Source: Ceratopteris richardii (Eukaryota; Streptophyta; Polypodiopsida; Polypodiales; Pteridaceae). Taken from it: a stretch of DNA of 64,000 nucleotides. A model generated the notes under the pieces. It saw nothing but the letters and a program-made list of their open reading frames with translations. It made no database searches and was not told where the DNA came from. Each line of letters opens with the position of its first letter. Positions within the stretch are counted from its first letter, which is position 1. Both the position numbers and the translations under genes were made by a program. The stretch spans positions 110,935,306 through 110,999,305 of the forward strand of contig CM035433.1 of assembly GCA_020310875.1 (NCBI GenBank), in the 5' to 3' direction. Below are positions 31,213 through 45,002 of this stretch, in pieces.

Positions 31213-31636
31213 CAACACCTTGTATACAGAGAGTTTCAAAAAAGAACTACACATAATGTAAATGACATATATAATTACTATTTTTTGCACCACAATGATA
31301 CTACAAATCCCAACTTGTGCTAGTCCCCTAATTTTTCCAAGAGCTTCACACTAATCTTGCATCATCACACCATGCAAAAAAAAAAGGTAGGAGGTTCACA
31401 AAAAAGAGGGTGATGGATGTTGTCGTCCGCATGATGCCTCGTAGTCTCAACAATCACCACTAATATAGATCATCTACAGTGTCAGCCACCTTGCCAATCC
31501 CCATCACCATGCGGTTCTTTGATGATGCACTCATACTCTACACACATTCCAACTCACGATGCAATCTACTACGAATTTCTTTGCCAAGTCCTTGAAGCCA
31601 GTGACCACCGCCTAGAATGCTTTGCCCTTAAAGCCA
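31213..31636. repeat. Dispersed repeat R2, copy a
   Basis: It matches 51003-51428 in the same orientation, with shared ggtaggag, aaaaagaggg and the block around gatgatgcact. The match stops exactly where the LINE at 31637 begins. The origin is unknown. At the other copy the flanking DNA contains a TATA box reading leftward. Confidence 0.72.
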
Positions 31637-33745
31637 TGTTAGAGTGGTTTATTTTGGAGCCTTATGCCTCACAAAATGTATTTAGGCAACACCAAAAGGT
31701 ATCAATAATGGTCGGATCATTATGCACAAAAGCATTTGTGTCATCAAGAAAGAGTCTCATTATGATCTGGTCTTGATTTAGAGGATGAGAGAGGCCTTGA
31801 ATAAGACCTAAGCATGTATGATGTTTAACAAGGCATATGAGACCATCGACAAATATTGCAAAGAGAAGAGGGGCCAAGGGACATCCTTGCTTGATAGAAT
31901 GTTTTAATCGAATAGATTGAGAAAGGTGGCCATTGATGTTTATCTGAGCTGACAAGTTTTGTATCAATGTTGAGATCATCATAATGAATTTTAGCTTGAA
32001 GCCCAAGTTCAAAGATTGGAGAAGGAAGTCCCACTCGTCTGTTATAAGCTTTGTCAAAGTGAATCTTAAGGAAGGGGACATCTTGAGTAGATTCTTTTGC
32101 AAAAGCCAATCCCTCTCAAACATCAATGATAACCTTGAGGATGGACCTCCCCTTGGTGAACCCTTTTTTATCCTCACTAATGCAGTTTTGTAAGTGACAA
32201 GCAATTCAATTAGCAAGGATCTTGTAACCGATTTGTAACATCATAATTGGATGCCAATTTTCAATCTTGTTTTTGCTCCCTTCTTCACATTTAGCAAAAG
32301 CCATTCCATCCCAAACATCAATGATAGCATCGAGAATGGACCTCCCCTTGATGGACCCTTTTTTGATCCTCACTAATGCAATTTTGTAAGTGACAAGAAA
32401 TTCCACTAGCAAGGATCCTATAACCAGTTTGTAAAATCATAATTGGATGCCAATTTTCAATCTTGTTTTTGTTGCCTTTCTTGTGAATAAGCTTAATAAT
32501 GCCTTCATTAAGATGTTCAGGTAGCACATCAAAAGATACAATCTCTTCCCACACCAAATGTAATAGAGGAGTCACCATGTGCTTGAAGGTCTTGGAAAAC
32601 TCATCGGTGAGGCCATCTAGCCCTGAACTTTTGTCAGTCATTAGGAATTGAATCAATAAATTCAAGAATCTCATCATCCAAAATGGGAGTTTCAACAAGA
32701 GGCTTCATATTTTGTCAAATTCTTCGGTTCTGAATCTATAGATGGTCGCCATGCAATCAAGCCTATGAGGAGGAAGAGGCATGGAAACCCCCAAAAGCTG
32801 GGTAAAGTGATTGACAATCAACATACAATTTTCCTCATTTTTCTTGCACTCAACCCCATCGATATCCATCGTGAAAGGGATCACTTCCTTGGATTGCTTC
32901 TTCTTGGGGAGGGGGCACATTTCTTTAGTAGGTTTGTCCGCATTTCCCACCCACCAATCTTTAAAGTATACATGTAGATCTTTCTTTAAAGTTCTTCCTC
33001 ATATCTCAACATGCTTTAGATTTCACAGAGCCTTGTTTCATATTGAGAGTGGCCATCCTTTACGTCTTGCTCAAGATGCCCAAGCCTTTGATAAAGATTT
33101 TCCCTTCTAGCTTGATGAATGTTTTGAAGATTCTTTTGATTCATGTTCAAGATGTGTTGTGTCTTGACGACTGCCATCCTCCAACACCTAGGCAAGGAGT
33201 GGGTGGAAAAGATCTAGTTTCTAGGCAATTGTATCCGTATTGGACTAATGGGAATGAGAAGGTTGCCCTATTGGCATGAAACTGAGCGTCTTTCTTGAGA
33301 TTGAAGACCAACTTGAAGGTAACCAAAATTGGGTAGTAGTCAGAGATAAAAAAATCCTCACATTAGGAGAGGGAAATGGGAGCCCCTCATATTGATGGTA
33401 TTCTATGTAATATAGCTTATGTTAAGTTTAGCTTTCTACAAGTCAACTCTAGAAAGGAGGTTTGACCAAGAGAAACTAGCCTTTGATCTCCACCAAAGAA
33501 TGAGACTGAGGGGTAGAGAGTCCAATGATTTCCAAGTGGCAATTCTTTTTTAATAGATATTGGGAGCATACATGAAGACTATGGTGAACTACAAAGAAAC
33601 CCCAAAGGAAGCACCAATCCACCAAGGCATCCATCATTTTCCCTTGGGTGTGTAATGGAGACCCTAACATGGGACCATGAAATACATTTCTTGATCTCTC
33701 AAAGATAGATGAAATCTAGGTTAGGTTGCACTATCTCAATTCAAC
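31637..33745 (-). mobile_element. LINE remnant (endonuclease to RT), truncated
   Basis: Minus-strand order: endonuclease (LDFIYL near 33715, SDYYPILVTFKL near 33310-33350), linker with NADKPTKEMC, then RT: KSSGLDGLTDEF, EHLNEGIIKLIHKKGNKNK, IENWHPIMILQTGYR, FKLKFIMMISTLIQN, IKQGCPLAPLLFAIFVDGL, and LFLDDTNAF, in which the catalytic Asp pair survives. It ends just after the SGSKINHS motif at 31637, lacking the C-terminal half. It belongs to the same clade as the LINE at 38.8-43.5 kb. Stops and shifts are frequent. Confidence 0.85.
32099..32480. repeat. 195-bp tandem duplication inside the LINE RT
   Basis: The block starting gcaaaagcca at 32099 recurs at 32294, and the pair stays in step (offset 195-196) to ccaattttcaatcttg. 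It repeats the IENWHPIM...GYKILA segment of RT, so the duplication is private to this copy. Confidence 0.85.
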
Positions 33746-34524
33746 AATTTTAATCCTATCAATGTTGATCTAATTGTTGATCTCTCTATGAATTTAAGTG
33801 CATGTGGAAAAAAAATTAAAAAAAGGAAGAAGTCTACATCAAATAGGTCTAGTATCTTTAAATAAGGCCTTGTGAAGTATCCTAAAAAAAGATTTCAATT
33901 ACTTAATTTAGATAGACATGTTTCTTTGGATACTATTAAGCATTGTTGTAGCTTAAAATTGTTTGCATAAATTAGGATTGCGAAAAATAAATTGACTAAG
34001 AGATAAATACTTCAATTTAGATACGGAGAGATAGGATATATGTCTTGGAACTCACATGCAAATGATAAAGGATAATGTGCCAGTAACATGTGTTCATTTT
34101 AATATTACTTTAGTAAGGCATATGACGTTGCAAGGTGACACTTAAAATTTCAAAAAGCTTTGGAAATTTGAGAATCCATGAGCCTTAGTAAAGGCTTATC
34201 AGTGGAATTTGCATCTTCGAAACTTGTTATAGAATTGCAAATAAAGGGTCCATTGGTCCCCATGCAATGAGGCGGATGATGAACTATTTTAATTTTCATT
34301 GTGAATTTATGCTTACAACTAGAACGTTACACTTGTAATATAACTTTATGTGTGGAGAAGTTTTCAAGTATATAAATAAGAGATGTTGAGTTAAAATTTA
34401 ACATATGCATAGTAATGATAATTTACTAGAATGTGGAAAGAGGAGTTTAACAATGTGACTATTTGTTGTGAGGTGAAGATGGTTGTTTTCTTAATATTTA
34501 AAACTTTGAAGAACATGGATATTT
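33746..34524. other. AT-rich, no firm feature
   Basis: No long frame is present. Short stretches could be the decayed upstream part of the gene-like segment that starts at 34525, but I cannot show it. Confidence 0.4.
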
Positions 34525-35620
34525 ATGCATGCTTTTGATAAACGAATGCTTCAAAAATTTAAATTCAATTTTCTTTTATTTGTTCATACTCATGACCACA
34601 TTGATCAAATGTTCAATACATTACCTAAGATATTGGGACCTCATAATGATTTTACTCTTCCAACATTAGTTGTTTTCATTTCTAAAACCTATATCTCAAA
34701 GCTTGAAATTCAGAACTTTACAAAGATTTATGAATTTGACTAATTTAATTTTAATATGTGTTGATAATGGTAGCAAAGGTTTGTCTCTATTTCATAATAT
34801 TAGTTTCAACCATGTATTCTTGATGAGGAGATATGATGACATAACCCTTTTACTTGCAAAGCAATATTCATCTTTTAGTGGGTGGGAGCCTAAGGATGGC
34901 TATATATATTTATTGCATATCCTTAATTCAATACTTCATGGTGCAAAACAATCATCATATTAAGATAAAAACAATACCATAAAATCTAGAAATATTGTTG
35001 AGCAAATTAAAAGGTGGATGTAAGTATGTAAAAAATTGAGCATGTAAAAAATATGCAAAGAATCAAGATATGTATGTAAAAAATATGCAAAGAATCAAGA
35101 GACAAATTGAGTATGTAAAAAATATGCAAAGAATCAAGAGACAAAATATTTTGTAGTATGCAAAGAATCAAGATATGTCTTTGTTGGATGATTTTTTTAA
35201 TCCATCAAAAAGAGATTGTAAAGAATCATATTGCAAGATATTGACCTATGGAAATTTCAGTCACATGCTATTTTAGCACGCAAAAGTTGAATGTGTGCCA
35301 AACATGTAATACAAATACACTTTCAATGTTAATGCATCCATCAAAGAGAAATATGTACGTCATTCAAATAATTACAAAGTAGGATCACGTACAATGTCAT
35401 GGAATTTTGAAAGAAATAAATGTGGAAACACTTATTGCAATCCTTACTATGGGTGATGAATCGCCCAAACCATTTTGGATTGAAAAAGTTCTAGATGTCA
35501 CTATTAATATATATCAAGATAGAATAACGTCTTTGATGGTCCATTGATATTATACTAAAGTTAGTAATGCATTCACATGCAAGTACACTTTAGGAATGGT
35601 ATGCAATACCAAAAGAAATA
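34525..35620 (+). pseudogene. Decayed gene with a VHTHDHIDQMF motif, possibly from an unclassified DNA transposon
   Basis: Three plus-strand pieces line up. 34525-34743 reads FKFNFLLFVHTHDHIDQMFN and then LTLP-like and ISKLEIQNFTKIYEFD segments. After a frameshift, 34750-34920 reads MRRYDDITLLLAKQYSSF and WEPKDGYIYLL. Near 35420-35610 another piece reads TMGDESPKPFWIEKVLDV and RITSLMVH, with Trp turned to TGA. I remember proteins of repeated, transposase-like families with a VGHTH(D/E)xID motif followed by a C-terminal PFWxGKV...VHWY part. The match is from memory and not verified. It is not a retrotransposon protein. Confidence 0.4.
35040..35178. repeat. Minisatellite, about four units
   Basis: The unit tgtaaaaaatatgcaaagaa with caaga following recurs at about 35043, 35075 and 35114, and a partial copy starts near 35157. 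Spacing is 32-44 bases. From 35621 to 36171 nothing further is recognised. Confidence 0.85.
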
Positions 35621-36170
35621 ATTATTTGGAGTACATCTTATCTTAAAATTGAAAAAATATAGGGTACTTTAGGAAAGCAACATCAATATGATAAAGAAAA
35701 ATATTCTAGATCCATGGGAGAGAGGTAATCAAAGGCAAACAAAAAGATCCATGTTGTTGAACTTGGTATGTAGTTAGATGAAGATAAGGTTGTTTCTGCT
35801 ATGGATGAAAACAACAGAGCCCACAACAATATGAAAGTGAAAAAAATACGTCAAATGGAGGGGGATAAACATAGACGAATAATCGTTTTTGCTTGATATG
35901 AAAATTTTGTGATATTTCTACACTTACGAAAATGGTGCAAAGCACTTCATGTGACAAAATCATGTCACATAGAATATTTCAATCACAATCCAAAACCTTG
36001 ATTCGTAAATATGTTTGGCTTCTTGCCTTGTACATGCATTTTTAAGCTCTTTCATAATTGTCATATGCCATTTGCAAATGTCAATATGCTAAATGCACAT
36101 TTTTAACACATTTTAATATTTAAAAACTTCAAAAGAGATAAAAGAAAACACATTTGTTTTAGTTGATTTA

Positions 36171-36171
<1 letters not shown>

Positions 36172-36268
<97 letters not shown>
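36172..36268. repeat. Microsatellite (TA)36 (GT)12
   Basis: A pure TA tract (36172-36244) runs into a GT tract (36245-36268). Frames reported across it are artefacts. From 36269 to 37224 only short CT/CA tracts (36636-36655, 36808-36822) stand out. Confidence 0.97.
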
Positions 36269-37224
36269 AGTGAGGGGAGATAAAGTGAAAGGAAAAGAAA
36301 AAGATAGTGAGAGCACGGGATAGAGAGAGGAGTGTGAGAATATCTGGAAAACAGATAAAGAAGGAAAGAGGTGATCGAAAGATGACATAGAAAGATAAAA
36401 AGAGAAAGAAAATGGAAGAAAGATGATAGAGAACGTGACATGATTGAAAAGGCTTGGAATCGAATTGCTTATCGTTGTGTGTTTTAGCCTTGAAAGACCC
36501 ATCAATATATCATTCGCATCATAATTTCTTGAAAAATAAATTGATAAATGTTTTAATTAATGAAAGAAAGCTATTTATTAATAAATTGATGAATGTGAAT
36601 TTTCGATCATCATAAGAAAATCATTATATCGTAATCTCTCTCTCACACACACACAGAGATCCACAATACTTCAAAAATTTTAATACTAGTCTTATGGAGA
36701 ACTGTGTTGAACACGTTGTCGACTTTCCACCAACAAAGACGAAAAAACAACGTCTTCAACATTTTATTGATAAATATAATATGTACGAACATGAATCGGC
36801 GCACCTCTCTCTCTTTCTCTCTCAATCTTACAGTAGATCACCTAATACCATAACAATTTCTATTGTAGAACTTTTGGAGCACCGTATCAGCATTTCCATT
36901 AGAACTTTTCGATGAACAGCATAAAAGTGTAGTCGATGAGGTTTTGTATAGCTATATATGGGCATCCTTGGTTTGTAATAGTTCAGTATGGTTGGTAGTA
37001 AAAGAAACGTGCAAATTAGAAGAAATATTCACCATTATTTTTATGTTTATAGGCTAGGAAATAATGAGTATAGGAATTACAAGTTACATATCAAAGAAGA
37101 AATACTTGCAATGTACAACTAAAGGGAGGGGGCCTTCACGTTGCATTTGGGAACTTGTACGCTACGTGTCTCATGTATGCTTCGTGTATGCTACATTCAC
37201 ATGGACATAACGACATATGTATCA

Positions 37225-38844
<1,620 letters not shown>

Positions 38845-39906
38845 TTGCTAGTCTTTGAAAATGAAGATATGGCATTCCAAGCCCTTAGTGTCGGAACCTA
38901 GAAACTCGCGAGCGCGACCCTGTGTCTATTCAGATGGTCCTCCGAATTTATTCCCAACAAATCAAAATCTCTCTGCTACCCTCTCTGGGTCGAGCTCACT
39001 AACCTGCCATACTTCATGTACAACTTTGTGTGGGACATAGTTTCTCCTATCAGCAAGCAGTTTGCTTCACGGGAGGACATTAGTGGTCTCATTTATGAAG
39101 GTGCAAGGCACTCTTTCAATGCTCGGTGGCACCCTCAGATCTGTGTTAATGCGGACCTTAGCACGCCGCTTCTATCAAAGATCAAAGTGGAGCTAGGCAA
39201 AGGGGATGTCTGAGAACAAGATGTTAATTACAAAAACCTACCTAATGCATGTCTTTGTTGTGTCCAACAAGGCCATAGGATTAAAGATTGCCCATTGAGA
39301 CAAAAAAGCAAACAAATGCAAGAAGCATCCAAAAAAGCTCAAGACAACAATGGGACTCTGAATCGCTTGGTGAACAAAGAGGAAGTTAAGGGCTCCCGAA
39401 ACCCAGAATCAGACTCAGATGGGTTCACGGAAGTTAGAAGAAGAAGGAAAAGAATTCCTATGGCAACGTTTGAGAGAATTCGTTTTTCAGATACCCCCCC
39501 GAACAACTTGTATTGCAATCTAGAAAAGGGGATTAATGAGCTTGACTACCCAGATAGGAACCAGTTTGAGTTGGACACCAGTGACAAAGCCCTAGAGATC
39601 CCAAACAACAAAGAAACCAATCAAGAAACCAACCAAGAGGGCTACATTACAAGCAAAAAAGATGGCTTTACCACTAGTAATGAAGACAATATGGATAGTG
39701 AAAGTTCCATCATTGGATCGACTATTCCGGAAATAGTTTCCGGTTCATTCCAACAGGAGGCCTCCCTTAAGGGAAAACAGCCTATTGAGTTACCCTGGAA
39801 AAACAAATTACTAAGTAGAGACCTTCTCCCAGCGACAAAGAAAGAAGGATCCAAGAGGAGAAAAGATAAGTCCCCTGTCTACAAAGAGGGTATCTTATGG
39901 CAATGA
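38845..39906 (+). pseudogene. LINE ORF1 (DUF4283-like, zinc knuckle)
   Basis: The reading LLVFENEDMAFQALSVGT, then LWVELTNLPYFMYNFVW, resembles the plant DUF4283 region (LPxxxW type) found in ORF1 proteins of plant LINEs. A TAG after SVGT replaces the usual Trp. The frame has a TGA at 39211. The zinc knuckle CLCCVQQGHRIKDC (CX2CX4HX4C) is at about 39250-39291. A long charged tail (FTEVRRRRKRIP and acidic repeats) follows to the stop at 39904-39906. ORF1 proteins bind the element RNA. Confidence 0.8.
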
Positions 39907-40790
39907 TCATCATCTCGTTAAATGCTAGGGGGCTAATTGACCCCTCAAGTGTGACCATCATTTGTCAATGGATTTGTGGCATTAGCCTAAACCCTAAATT
40001 TATCTGTATTCAAGAGACTAAAATTAATGGAGTAGACCTCCAGAAACATCTTAGACAGGTCTCCCCGTCCCATGTCTGGATTTCAACATCGCATCCTCCG
40101 GGGTTCGGTGGGATAGTAATTGGTATAAACAAATTCTGGTATGAAAAGCTTGAGAACTCCCTTGAAGATTAGATCCATCGCTGGATTGTCCTTTCCTTTG
40201 GTGCCCCCTTTCGATTCATGCTAGTTTCTATGTATGCCCCAAATGGGGAGTTGGAGAGACGGGACACCTAGGCCTCTTTGGGTTTGTTCCCTCACAACGT
40301 TCTTATTTGTGGGGACTTCAACATGGTGGAGGACCTTGCGGACAAATGGAACAACAAGGGTCGGGTCATTGACAGTCGAGAGAAAGAAACTTGGGAAAAA
40401 ACCAAACTCCTCTTGGATCTAGTTGAATTCAAAGACTCGAATAGCTTCTCATGGTCAAATCTCCAAGTGGGTGATGGCTTGAGGAAGGCTAGACTAGAGA
40501 TACATTGATCAGGGCATTATTCAGCAGTGGGGTTGTCCTTCCCTCTTGCAACGTACTGACCTCGCCACATCTGATCATTATCTCTTTCCAACCTCTCACC
40601 AAAACCCATAAGGCTCCTTGGTTTCATACCTACTCGACTTCTTTCTCTCTTCCCTCCGTCCATCAAGAAATTTCTAGAGTGTGGAGGGAGGTGTTTGCCT
40701 CTAGCTCGTCCCTAGCCAAGAGTTGGATATGTGCTATTGATAATTCGCGGCACATCATGATAAGAACTAGGGAGATGCTCTAGAGTGTTT
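39897..40790 (+). pseudogene. LINE ORF2, AP-type endonuclease domain
   Basis: The ATG at 39897 lies inside the end of ORF1, whose stop is at 39904 (overlap ATGGCAATGA). Motifs of the apurinic-like endonuclease are in order: ISLNARGL, FICIQETK (catalytic Glu), SMYAPNG, ICGDFNMVEDLADKW, FSWSN, and ATSDHYLF (SDH) in another frame near 40560-40585. Stops at about 40170 and 40270 and shifts near 40280 and 40505 break it. The domain nicks target DNA to start reverse transcription. Confidence 0.85.
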
Positions 40791-40866
40791 GATGTGCTTA
40801 CAGAGAAGCTCTTTATCATAGACTTTGGAGACTTGAGGAGGAAGTGAACAAAGGAAAAGCGCAATC

Positions 40867-42053
40867 CTAGAAGGGTCTAAGAAGAATCAAAGCACTACTG
40901 AGATACAAGGAAGAAATACAAAGGAGAAATTTGCAAATATTCTTTAAGGAGTGGTGGGTTGGCAAAGCTAACAAGCCCAGCAAAGAGATGTGCAACATTC
41001 TTAATAGGAAACAAAATAGAGAAGCAATCCCCCTATTGTTAGACTCAAATGGCAATGTATGCAATACGGAAGAAGAAAACTTCAGAATCAATGAAGGACA
41101 TTTTATGAGACTCCTGGGGATCTCAACTCCCCTCTCCCCTCATAGATGGGACTACATGGCAGCCATCTCTAGGGTATCCTCTCATAGGATCCCACACAAT
41201 CTTTGCTTCCTGCTTGATGCCCCTATCTCGAAAGAAGAAATCGTTGAAGTCATTGAAGTCCTCCCTAGTGGGAAAAGCTCGGGGCCGAATGGGCTTACCA
41301 ATTAAGTCCTTCAAGTCAGTGGTTGCCACCCCTCTTTGTTTGGTCTCGCAAGAGGCGCTCCAGTTTGGCGTGCTTCCAACTTGTCTCAACAATGGCATCA
41401 TCAACTTAATCCACAAAAAAGGGGAAAAGAACAGAATTGAGAACTGGCGTCCGATTACGATGCTTCAAAGGGGATATAAGATCTTTGCCAAAGTAATAGC
41501 CAATAGAATTTTTGGTCATTTGAGAGCCTCGCTAAACGAGGACCAAAAAGTTTGCATCAAAGGCAGGTCAATTTTGGAAGCCATCATTGATATCTGGGAA
41601 GGTCTCGACTTCGAAGATGAGTCAAGACAAGATGTGGTTTTCCTCAAGATCAACTTTGACAAAGCATACGACATGCTAAAACGGGACTATATTTTGCAGT
41701 CACTTAAAGATCTCGATCGCAGCCATAAATTCACCAAGATGATCTCGACCCTATTGGGAAATGCATCGACTCAAATTAATGTTAATGGCCAACTTTTGAA
41801 GGTGATCAAATTTAAACGTTCGATTAGACAAGGGTGCCCATTGGCTCCCCTTCTCTATGCCATCGCCATGGAATGGCTTAGCCGGCTTGTGGCCCATCAG
41901 GTAGAAGCTAGTAATATCAAAGGCCTCCTCTTGCCCCATAACGACGGCCAGATCACCACGCTAAACTATTGGAGCGGAATGCCAATCAATCTCGCAATTT
42001 GCACGATGGTTATTAACATGTTCCTCATTTTGTCGACCATTTACTTCCTCTGA
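40867..42053 (+). pseudogene. LINE ORF2, reverse transcriptase with catalytic box deleted
   Basis: WVGKANKPSKEMC and the KSSGPNGLTN segment come first. A frame change near 41303 leads to LPTCLNNGIINLIHKKGEK, IENWRPITMLQRGYKIFAK, EDQKVCIKGRSILEAIIDI, INFDKAYDML and SIRQGCPLAPLLYAIAMEWL. After GLLLPHNDGQIT the text jumps to LNYWSGMPINLA. The xADD catalytic box and the ~60 residues around it are missing, so there is an in-frame deletion near 41955-41960. The enzyme could not work. Confidence 0.87.
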
Positions 42054-43389
42054 TGTTGGATATCGAAAGAGCAAGAGCTCTCCAAACTGGAAAGCATTTG
42101 CAAAAACTTCCTTTGGATAAGAGAACCCAACAGGAGGGGGTGCCTAAAATCAAATGGTCCATCTGCACTAGCCAAAGGGAAAGTGGAGGCCTTGGTATTT
42201 TGTACATTGGGTGCATGGCTAACAAACTTGCGGCAAAATGGATGATTAAGGTGTGGTGCAACAGGGAGGCTTCGTGGGCCAAATTCATCTTCCGAAACAA
42301 GAATGCTTTGACCTTTGTGGGTTTCCCAAATTGGAAGAATCTTGACATTCTAACCCTTTTGTTTTCCCCAATCCTTGTTGTCCTGAGAAGCTGGAATCTT
42401 GTGTGCTCCCTATGGAAGAGTTGGAATAAAGTCAAAAGCTTCATAAGAATCAGTGAAGATTGGAAGTGGGCAGCCAGTATGAGATAGAATGACTCTATAT
42501 GGTTTCTGATCCATGCCATCAAGAACATGGCTTCTTGGAACATTCAAAGTGCCAAGAGGCTATGGAACAAGGGCTTCAAAAAATGGAAACATCTCTAGAA
42601 ACAAGATACCAACCAATGGATCAACTTTGAGATATCAACCCTAGTGTCAGCGTTACCTATGAAGAATGGAATATTCTACAAAGCAGATGTCTTATCTGGT
42701 ACCACTCTAAAGTCCATCTTCTCATGGGGCACAACTCATCATGTCCGCTTGGTCTCAGATGGCACAACGGTAATTGCCTAACAAAAATCCCGAATATCAA
42801 AGAAAATATTGATTATCAAGTCAACCTCAACAAGAAGTGGTGCCTATCGTGGACACGACTACGGTGGGATATGAAGCTCATGGCTATCTGGCACCCTCTC
42901 ATAGAAGTCAAAATGTTGGTCCTCTTATGGCAAATTCTTCATCGGGGTATCTCAACCAACCTAAAGGCCAGCAAAATTTGTGGGGCACCTCCCTGGTGCA
43001 AACGTTGTTGCAGGTCAGTTGAAGACATTGCTCACATCTTCTTTTCTTGCACCAACTCCTACAAGTGCTGGAAGATTTTCGAAAAGAAAATAAGACTTCA
43101 GAAGCATATCAGCGGGAAACAAGCTCAGCTTGGAGAAGCGATCGGTTGCTCAAGGACTCTCTAGAATGCCATAAGAGGGGAGATTCTTTAGAAGATCTTG
43201 AGGGAAAGATGTGCTTATAACTTCAGTGACTCCCCCAAAGAGTGGTCGATTGAGAAATCATTGCTCCTCCTCGAAAAAAGAATTGCCAACTGTAAGAAAT
43301 CCCCCCCTTCAAGCATCATCAAGTGCTCCTTTTGTGCAACAACAAGGTTAAGCCCAAGTGGGCCCCACATGAAGCTGATGAGAGGGTGA
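42054..43389 (+). pseudogene. LINE ORF2 C-terminus (thumb, zf-RVT)
   Basis: GVPKIKWSICTSQRESGGLGI and NKLAAKWMIKVW mark the thumb region. The zf-RVT part reads KKWCLSWTRLRWDMKLMAIW, LLWQILHRGISTN, APPWCKRCCRSVEDIAHIFF, and ends with RERCAYNFSDSPKEWSIEKS. It aligns with the minus-strand copy at 52.2-53.0 kb. Stops lie at 42485, 42596, 43162 and 43189. Confidence 0.85.
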
Positions 43390-43530
43390 TTAACCTTCTC
43401 TGTAATTCCATGTAAACTCGGTAAGAACTTCTCCTACTTTGTGGGACTTGGGGGTCTCGTGGGCACTAGTCCCCTTCAATTGTACTTTTGTTTTTCTTTT
43501 AATTAATGCAATTCCAGGAGAGTAGGCCTT

Positions 43531-44775
43531 ACTATGGTCACTATGCTATTTAACATGCATGCCAAATGTTATAGTCGCTAAGTTTATTAGAGAATTTAGT
43601 ATGATAATGAGTAAAATATGTCAATTAACAAACATATCCTTTATAAATCACAGTCAGGAATCAATTTTTATTATTCTTAGAAAAGAGCAATTCACCTATA
43701 CATTGTTAAAACATGAGTTTAAAAACACAAGTGACCAAGAGCTCATATTTCCAAAATCCCAAAATGCATGAATCAAATGACTTATTGTATTCGAAGACTA
43801 CAAGCACAAGCAACAATGCACATTATATACATTTTGTACACATACAAATACATGCATATACATATACCTAGGGCCTACACACTATATAAATGCCTACAAA
43901 GGAAATTTTATATTTGTTCTTGCAAATGCATATAGTGACAAGTGTAATACCATGTTAAATAAATTTACTATGTATAATAAATATCTTGGCAACGGGAAGA
44001 AATCTAAGATAATTTGAGAGGCTCGCAAGTCTCCCATGTCATGTCTCCATGCTCCCCCTCATCTTTTGAAAAAAAATTCTTTTTCTAAATAAATTTACAA
44101 GCTCCCAAAAATAAATTTGACAAAGAAATCTCAGGAAATACTAAGCTTATATGTGATTAGGAAAAAGACTAAAATACTAAATTTCAGGAAATTCTTAGGA
44201 CAAGTACGATTTTGGAGGTCCTTTGACCCTCTTCCCTTGGGGCCTTACAAAGCTGGTATTAGATATAATGACCAAACTCGAGGTCCTTTGTTATTATTCT
44301 TTCTTTATGGCATTTACGGGCTCCTTTGAATTTTTCCTCAAGCTTCACATACATTCTATACATCGATGTGTGCTTAGCTTCACATACATTCTATACATTC
44401 TATACATTCCTGGATTAAACATTTGGTAATAGATATGAAAATATTTTTCCAATACAAGATCGATCTGCTAATTTAAAAGTTTCATGTCTCTATCCTCATC
44501 CATGGTTATTGCTACAGATAATTGTGTCATTGAGCTATGGCACTTTAGTTCATCCTTGACTTGCTCGGCCCTTCTGATAGCATCAACACTCTTCTCTATT
44601 GTGACATGTGATTCCCTTGAGAGGCTGAAACACAAAGAAATAAAAGTTTAAATAGCTTACAAATCACAAGATGGCATCACCCAAAACTCAATGAGCATTG
44701 TGCTTTGAAATACAAACTACATGTTCCGCAAACCTAGAAATTACCATATTGCATTTTAAAACATGGATATGTTTG
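43531..44775. other. AT-rich spacer, one short tandem repeat
   Basis: No gene-like frame is seen. The 22-base segment agcttcacatacattctatac occurs at 44340 and again at 44373, with a further tattctatac echo. No transposon domain is recognised. Confidence 0.5.
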
Positions 44776-44922
44776 AGCTCTCTCTCTCAGCCCATCTCTC
44801 TCTACCTCTCTCTCTCTCTTGTCTCTTTCTTTCTCTCTCTTTGTCTCACATCCCTAAGTGTAGCTAAAGATCCCAAATGGCTATTGAACGTTAAAGAGAT
44901 CTAAAAACTATATCAAGTTGCA

Positions 44923-44998
<76 letters not shown>
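44776..44998. repeat. CT-rich block and (TC)37 microsatellite
   Basis: An interrupted CT-rich stretch (44776-44847) is followed by a pure TC tract of 74 bases (44925-44998). From 44999 to 45496 there is only unrecognised sequence. Confidence 0.95.

Positions 44999-45002
<4 letters not shown>

Larger units (their letters stand above)
38845..43530 (+). mobile_element. LINE, nearly full-length ORF1 and ORF2, decayed
   Basis: It is the most complete non-LTR element in the window: DUF4283-type ORF1 with zinc knuckle, then endonuclease, RT, thumb, zf-RVT and a 3' UTR. The 3' UTR (gtgggacttgggggtctcgtggg...) matches those at 52.1 kb and 45.6 kb but stops at about 43530 before a poly(A), so the 3' end is truncated. 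The 5' end is unclear upstream of 38845. Confidence 0.9.

Noticed and set aside
30753-31636. C LTR and repeat R2 as one long LTR
   Set aside because: The related LTR at 59002-59735 does not continue into R2, and R2 at 51 kb does not contain the LTR.
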